The notes under the pieces were generated by a model that ran no database searches, had not been told where the DNA came from, and worked only from the letters and a program-made list of their open reading frames with translations. From assembly GCA_934249265.1 (NCBI GenBank), contig CAKQKQ010000078.1:1-8341 (forward strand): a DNA stretch of 8,341 nucleotides, written 5' to 3'. A program made the position numbers and the translations under genes. The stretch comes from an uncultured Clostridia bacterium. Its GTDB lineage: Bacteria > Bacillota > Clostridia > Christensenellales > Borkfalkiaceae. Shown here in pieces: positions 6,654-8,341 of this stretch. The first letter of the stretch is position 1, and every line of letters begins with the position of its first letter.

Positions 6654-7340
6654 ATGGTCAAGACTATATTTTTCATTATAGAACTTATCGGAGTGGTGGC
6701 ATTTGCAGTGTCCGGCGCAATGAAAGCGATTATAAAAAAATTGGATATTTTAGGCGTTTTGGTGCTTGCTATGTTTACCGCGCTGGGCGGCGGCTTGATG
6801 AGAGACATAATTTTGGGAATAAATCCGCCTAATATGTTTGTAAACCAAGAGTATTATTGGTTTGAACTGACAGATATACTCGTTGCGGTTATTATATTCG
6901 TTTGGGTATACATAAGGGCGAAAAAGGGCAAAAAAATATCGGATGTAAACAGCAATTTTTTGTTAAACGTGACCGATGCGGTAGGCGTTGCCGTATTTTG
7001 CGTGTTCGGTACTAAAATCGCGATAGAGCAAGGCTTTTCCGACAAACCCGTTTTGCTTGTGTTCGTCGGCGTAATCAGCGGCGTGGGCGGCGGTATGTTA
7101 AGGGATATACTTGCGGGCGAAATTCCCGCGATTTTGCGTAAATACGTATATGCTTTGCCTGCTTTTTGCGGCGTAATTTTATACATATTGCTTTTAAAAA
7201 TTATGCCCGATTTGTTGGCGGTAATAATTAGCGTTTCGTTTATCACGGCATTTAGAACGCTTGCCATTATTTTTAAATGGAATTTGCCCTCGATTAAAAA
7301 TTTAGAGATAAGTGAAGAGCAAAAAACCGATAAAAAATAG
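6654..7340 (+). CDS. TRIC-family (UPF0126) seven-helix membrane protein, likely cation channel
   Basis: This 228-residue protein is of the UPF0126/YicG/YadS type, prokaryotic relatives of the trimeric intracellular cation (TRIC) channels, some of which conduct potassium. It sits in the plasma membrane. Hydrophobic segments fall at about 4-24, 30-48, 70-89, 103-122, 131-150, 165-183 and 186-206, giving seven helices. The family's internal duplication is clear: GGGLMRD (45-51) and GGGMLRD (145-151) lie exactly 100 residues apart and mark the glycine-kinked pore helices of the two repeats. The C-terminus is a short charged tail. The start is set by AAGGGA (6642-6647), six bases before the ATG. 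It lies 79 bases after the glycerate kinase with no evident promoter, so it may share that transcript. The ion and the physiological role cannot be told from the sequence. Confidence 0.9.
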   Translation: MVKTIFFIIELIGVVAFAVSGAMKAIIKKLDILGVLVLAMFTALGGGLMRDIILGINPPNMFVNQEYYWFELTDILVAVIIFVWVYIRAKKGKKISDVNSNFLLNVTDAVGVAVFCVFGTKIAIEQGFSDKPVLLVFVGVISGVGGGMLRDILAGEIPAILRKYVYALPAFCGVILYILLLKIMPDLLAVIISVSFITAFRTLAIIFKWNLPSIKNLEISEEQKTDKK

Positions 7341-7368
7341 TTTGTCATATTTTTTTATTACAAAACTA

Positions 7369-7397
7369 TTGATATTTAATTGAATATGTAGTATAAT
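7369..7397 (+). promoter_or_regulatory. sigma-A promoter of the DegV-family gene
   Basis: TTGATA (7369-7374, 5/6) and a perfect TATAAT (7392-7397) are spaced by 17 bases. Transcription should start near 7404, giving a leader of about 108 bases before the ATG at 7512. The gene is therefore probably transcribed independently of the membrane-protein gene upstream. Confidence 0.8.
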
Positions 7398-7399
7398 AT

Positions 7400-7443
7400 A
7401 ATCGTATGTTGAAATTACCGTGTTCAAATGCGATTATTTTTTT
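7400..7443 (+). promoter_or_regulatory. dyad plus T-run at the DegV gene start site
   Basis: AATCGTAT (7400-7407) pairs with ATGCGATT (7428-7435), and inside it TTGAA (7409-7413) pairs with TTCAA (7423-7427), with one bulged G and a nine-base loop. Seven Ts (7437-7443) follow. It begins three bases after the -10 element, so part of the first arm lies upstream of the predicted start. It reads equally well as a repressor operator over the start site or as a short attenuator-like hairpin with U-run. As a terminator for upstream read-through it would also work. Confidence 0.5.
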
Positions 7444-7511
7444 ACAGCAATAAATAAATTTTGTAAAAACAAACATATTTTAGCGATTTTTACATTTATG
7501 AGGAATTAATT

Positions 7512-8341
7512 ATGAGTAGATTGATTAGCGATACGGATTGCGAATTGTGGTATGACAGAGCGGAAGAACTCGGCGTAGACTACATTAAAATGCCTTATCA
7601 AATAGACGGAAAAGAATATTTTTACGATTTAGGTAAAAATACCGATATTAAGGAATTTTATAAATTGGTGCGTCAAGGCAAAATGCCTTCTACTTTCGCG
7701 CTTAACGAAAACGATTATATAGAATTTATCGAACCGTATTTTAAAAACGGCGAGGATTTGTTTTACGTAAGTTTTTCTCATGCGATGAGCGGTACGTTTA
7801 ACCAACTCGACAAAGCGATCGCAAAACTTAAAGAAACTTATCCCGAAAGAAAAATTACCGTTTTCGACACGAGATGTATTTCGGTTTCTGCGGGTTTAAT
7901 AGTAGAAGAGGCTGCAAAACTTAAAAAACAAGGCTTAAACGACGAGGAATTGTATAAAAAACTTCTCGAATTTAGGGATAAAATCGGTACATATTTTATA
8001 GTTGACGATTTGCACCACCTTAAACGCGGCGGCAGATTATCGGCAATAGCCGCATTTGCGGGTACTGCGCTCGGTTTAAAACCCATGCTTACGTATAGCG
8101 ACGAGGGCGGCTTGACTGTCGTGCAAAAAATCACGGGTAGAAAAAAGTCTATCAGCGTGATGACTCAACGTGCAATCGAAGAAATGATCGAAGTAGACCA
8201 ACACAGAATTTACGTACTCGACGCAGACTGTGAAGAAGAGGGCGATAAAATTAGAGATTCTATTTTGGAAGCGTATCCCAATGCCGACGTGCATAGACTT
8301 CCCGTCGGTCCTGTTATAGGTGCGCATGCAGGACCCGGTAC
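7512..8341 (+). CDS. DegV-family fatty-acid-binding protein (3' end beyond window)
   Basis: The open frame runs off the window after 276 codons, and DegV proteins are usually about 280-300 residues, so only the tail is missing. DegV proteins are cytoplasmic two-domain folds that bind a fatty acid. Some act as FakB subunits, presenting it to the kinase FakA for phosphorylation. Seen here are the N-terminal SDTDCEL (6-12), a ligand-loop region KMPSTFALNEND (57-68), SFSHAMSGTFNQ (87-98), VFDTRCIS (117-124), DDLHHLKRGGRLS (165-177) and the C-terminal GPVIGAHAGPG (266-276). The loop has PSTFALN where many family members have a TSQPS-type motif, marking a distinct DegV subgroup. TGAGGA (7499-7504) lies upstream of the ATG and sets the start. 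The gene has its own promoter with a start-site dyad. No fakA-like gene is in view, so a FakB role is only possible. Confidence 0.92.
   Translation, partial: MSRLISDTDCELWYDRAEELGVDYIKMPYQIDGKEYFYDLGKNTDIKEFYKLVRQGKMPSTFALNENDYIEFIEPYFKNGEDLFYVSFSHAMSGTFNQLDKAIAKLKETYPERKITVFDTRCISVSAGLIVEEAAKLKKQGLNDEELYKKLLEFRDKIGTYFIVDDLHHLKRGGRLSAIAAFAGTALGLKPMLTYSDEGGLTVVQKITGRKKSISVMTQRAIEEMIEVDQHRIYVLDADCEEEGDKIRDSILEAYPNADVHRLPVGPVIGAHAGPG

Noticed and set aside
7338..7369. Inverted repeat TAGTTTGT / ACAAAACTA after the membrane-protein gene, considered as a terminator
   Set aside because: The stem is AT-rich with a bulge and a 14-base loop, and the T-run is inside the loop rather than after the stem.

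Overview
The window is 8.3 kb of AT-rich bacterial DNA. All recognisable genes lie on the + strand, with AGGAGG-type ribosome sites and near-consensus sigma-A promoters. The protein families (Mrp/NBP35 with an N-terminal cysteine cluster, a DegV-family protein, a GlxK-type glycerate kinase, and a DinB polymerase behind a Bacillus-type LexA box) point to a Firmicute, most likely an anaerobic, probably gut-associated clostridial lineage. Genus cannot be read from the sequence. UGA is used as a stop, so the code is standard. No insertion sequence, CRISPR array, tRNA or rRNA gene, or phage gene was seen.

Layout. (1) 127-1869: a single-chain ABC exporter (transmembrane domain plus ATPase). (2) 1947-2768: an Mrp/NBP35 iron-sulfur carrier ATPase, probably co-transcribed with the exporter because no terminator separates them. 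(3) 2863-4418: a small SOS operon. A perfect-consensus promoter overlapped by a LexA box drives an unidentified 85-residue protein, whose stop codon overlaps the start of a DinB (Pol IV) Y-family polymerase. (4) 4569-4997: an unidentified 142-residue protein with a highly acidic second half, ended by a strong intrinsic terminator (5053-5110). (5) 4998-5458: a gene-free stretch rich in inverted repeats, including a possible folded RNA or operator cluster. (6) 5459-6574: glycerate 2-kinase, followed by (7) 6654-7340: a seven-helix TRIC/UPF0126 membrane protein. (8) 7512 to the window end: a DegV-family lipid-binding protein, cut by the window edge, with its own strong promoter and a striking dyad plus T-run at the transcription start.

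Most of the window is housekeeping or stress-related chromosome rather than an accessory island. I see no convincing new multi-gene system. The best leads are the SOS-controlled small protein translationally coupled to DinB, the acidic orphan protein, the structured gene-free region at about 5229-5342, and the DegV leader dyad.
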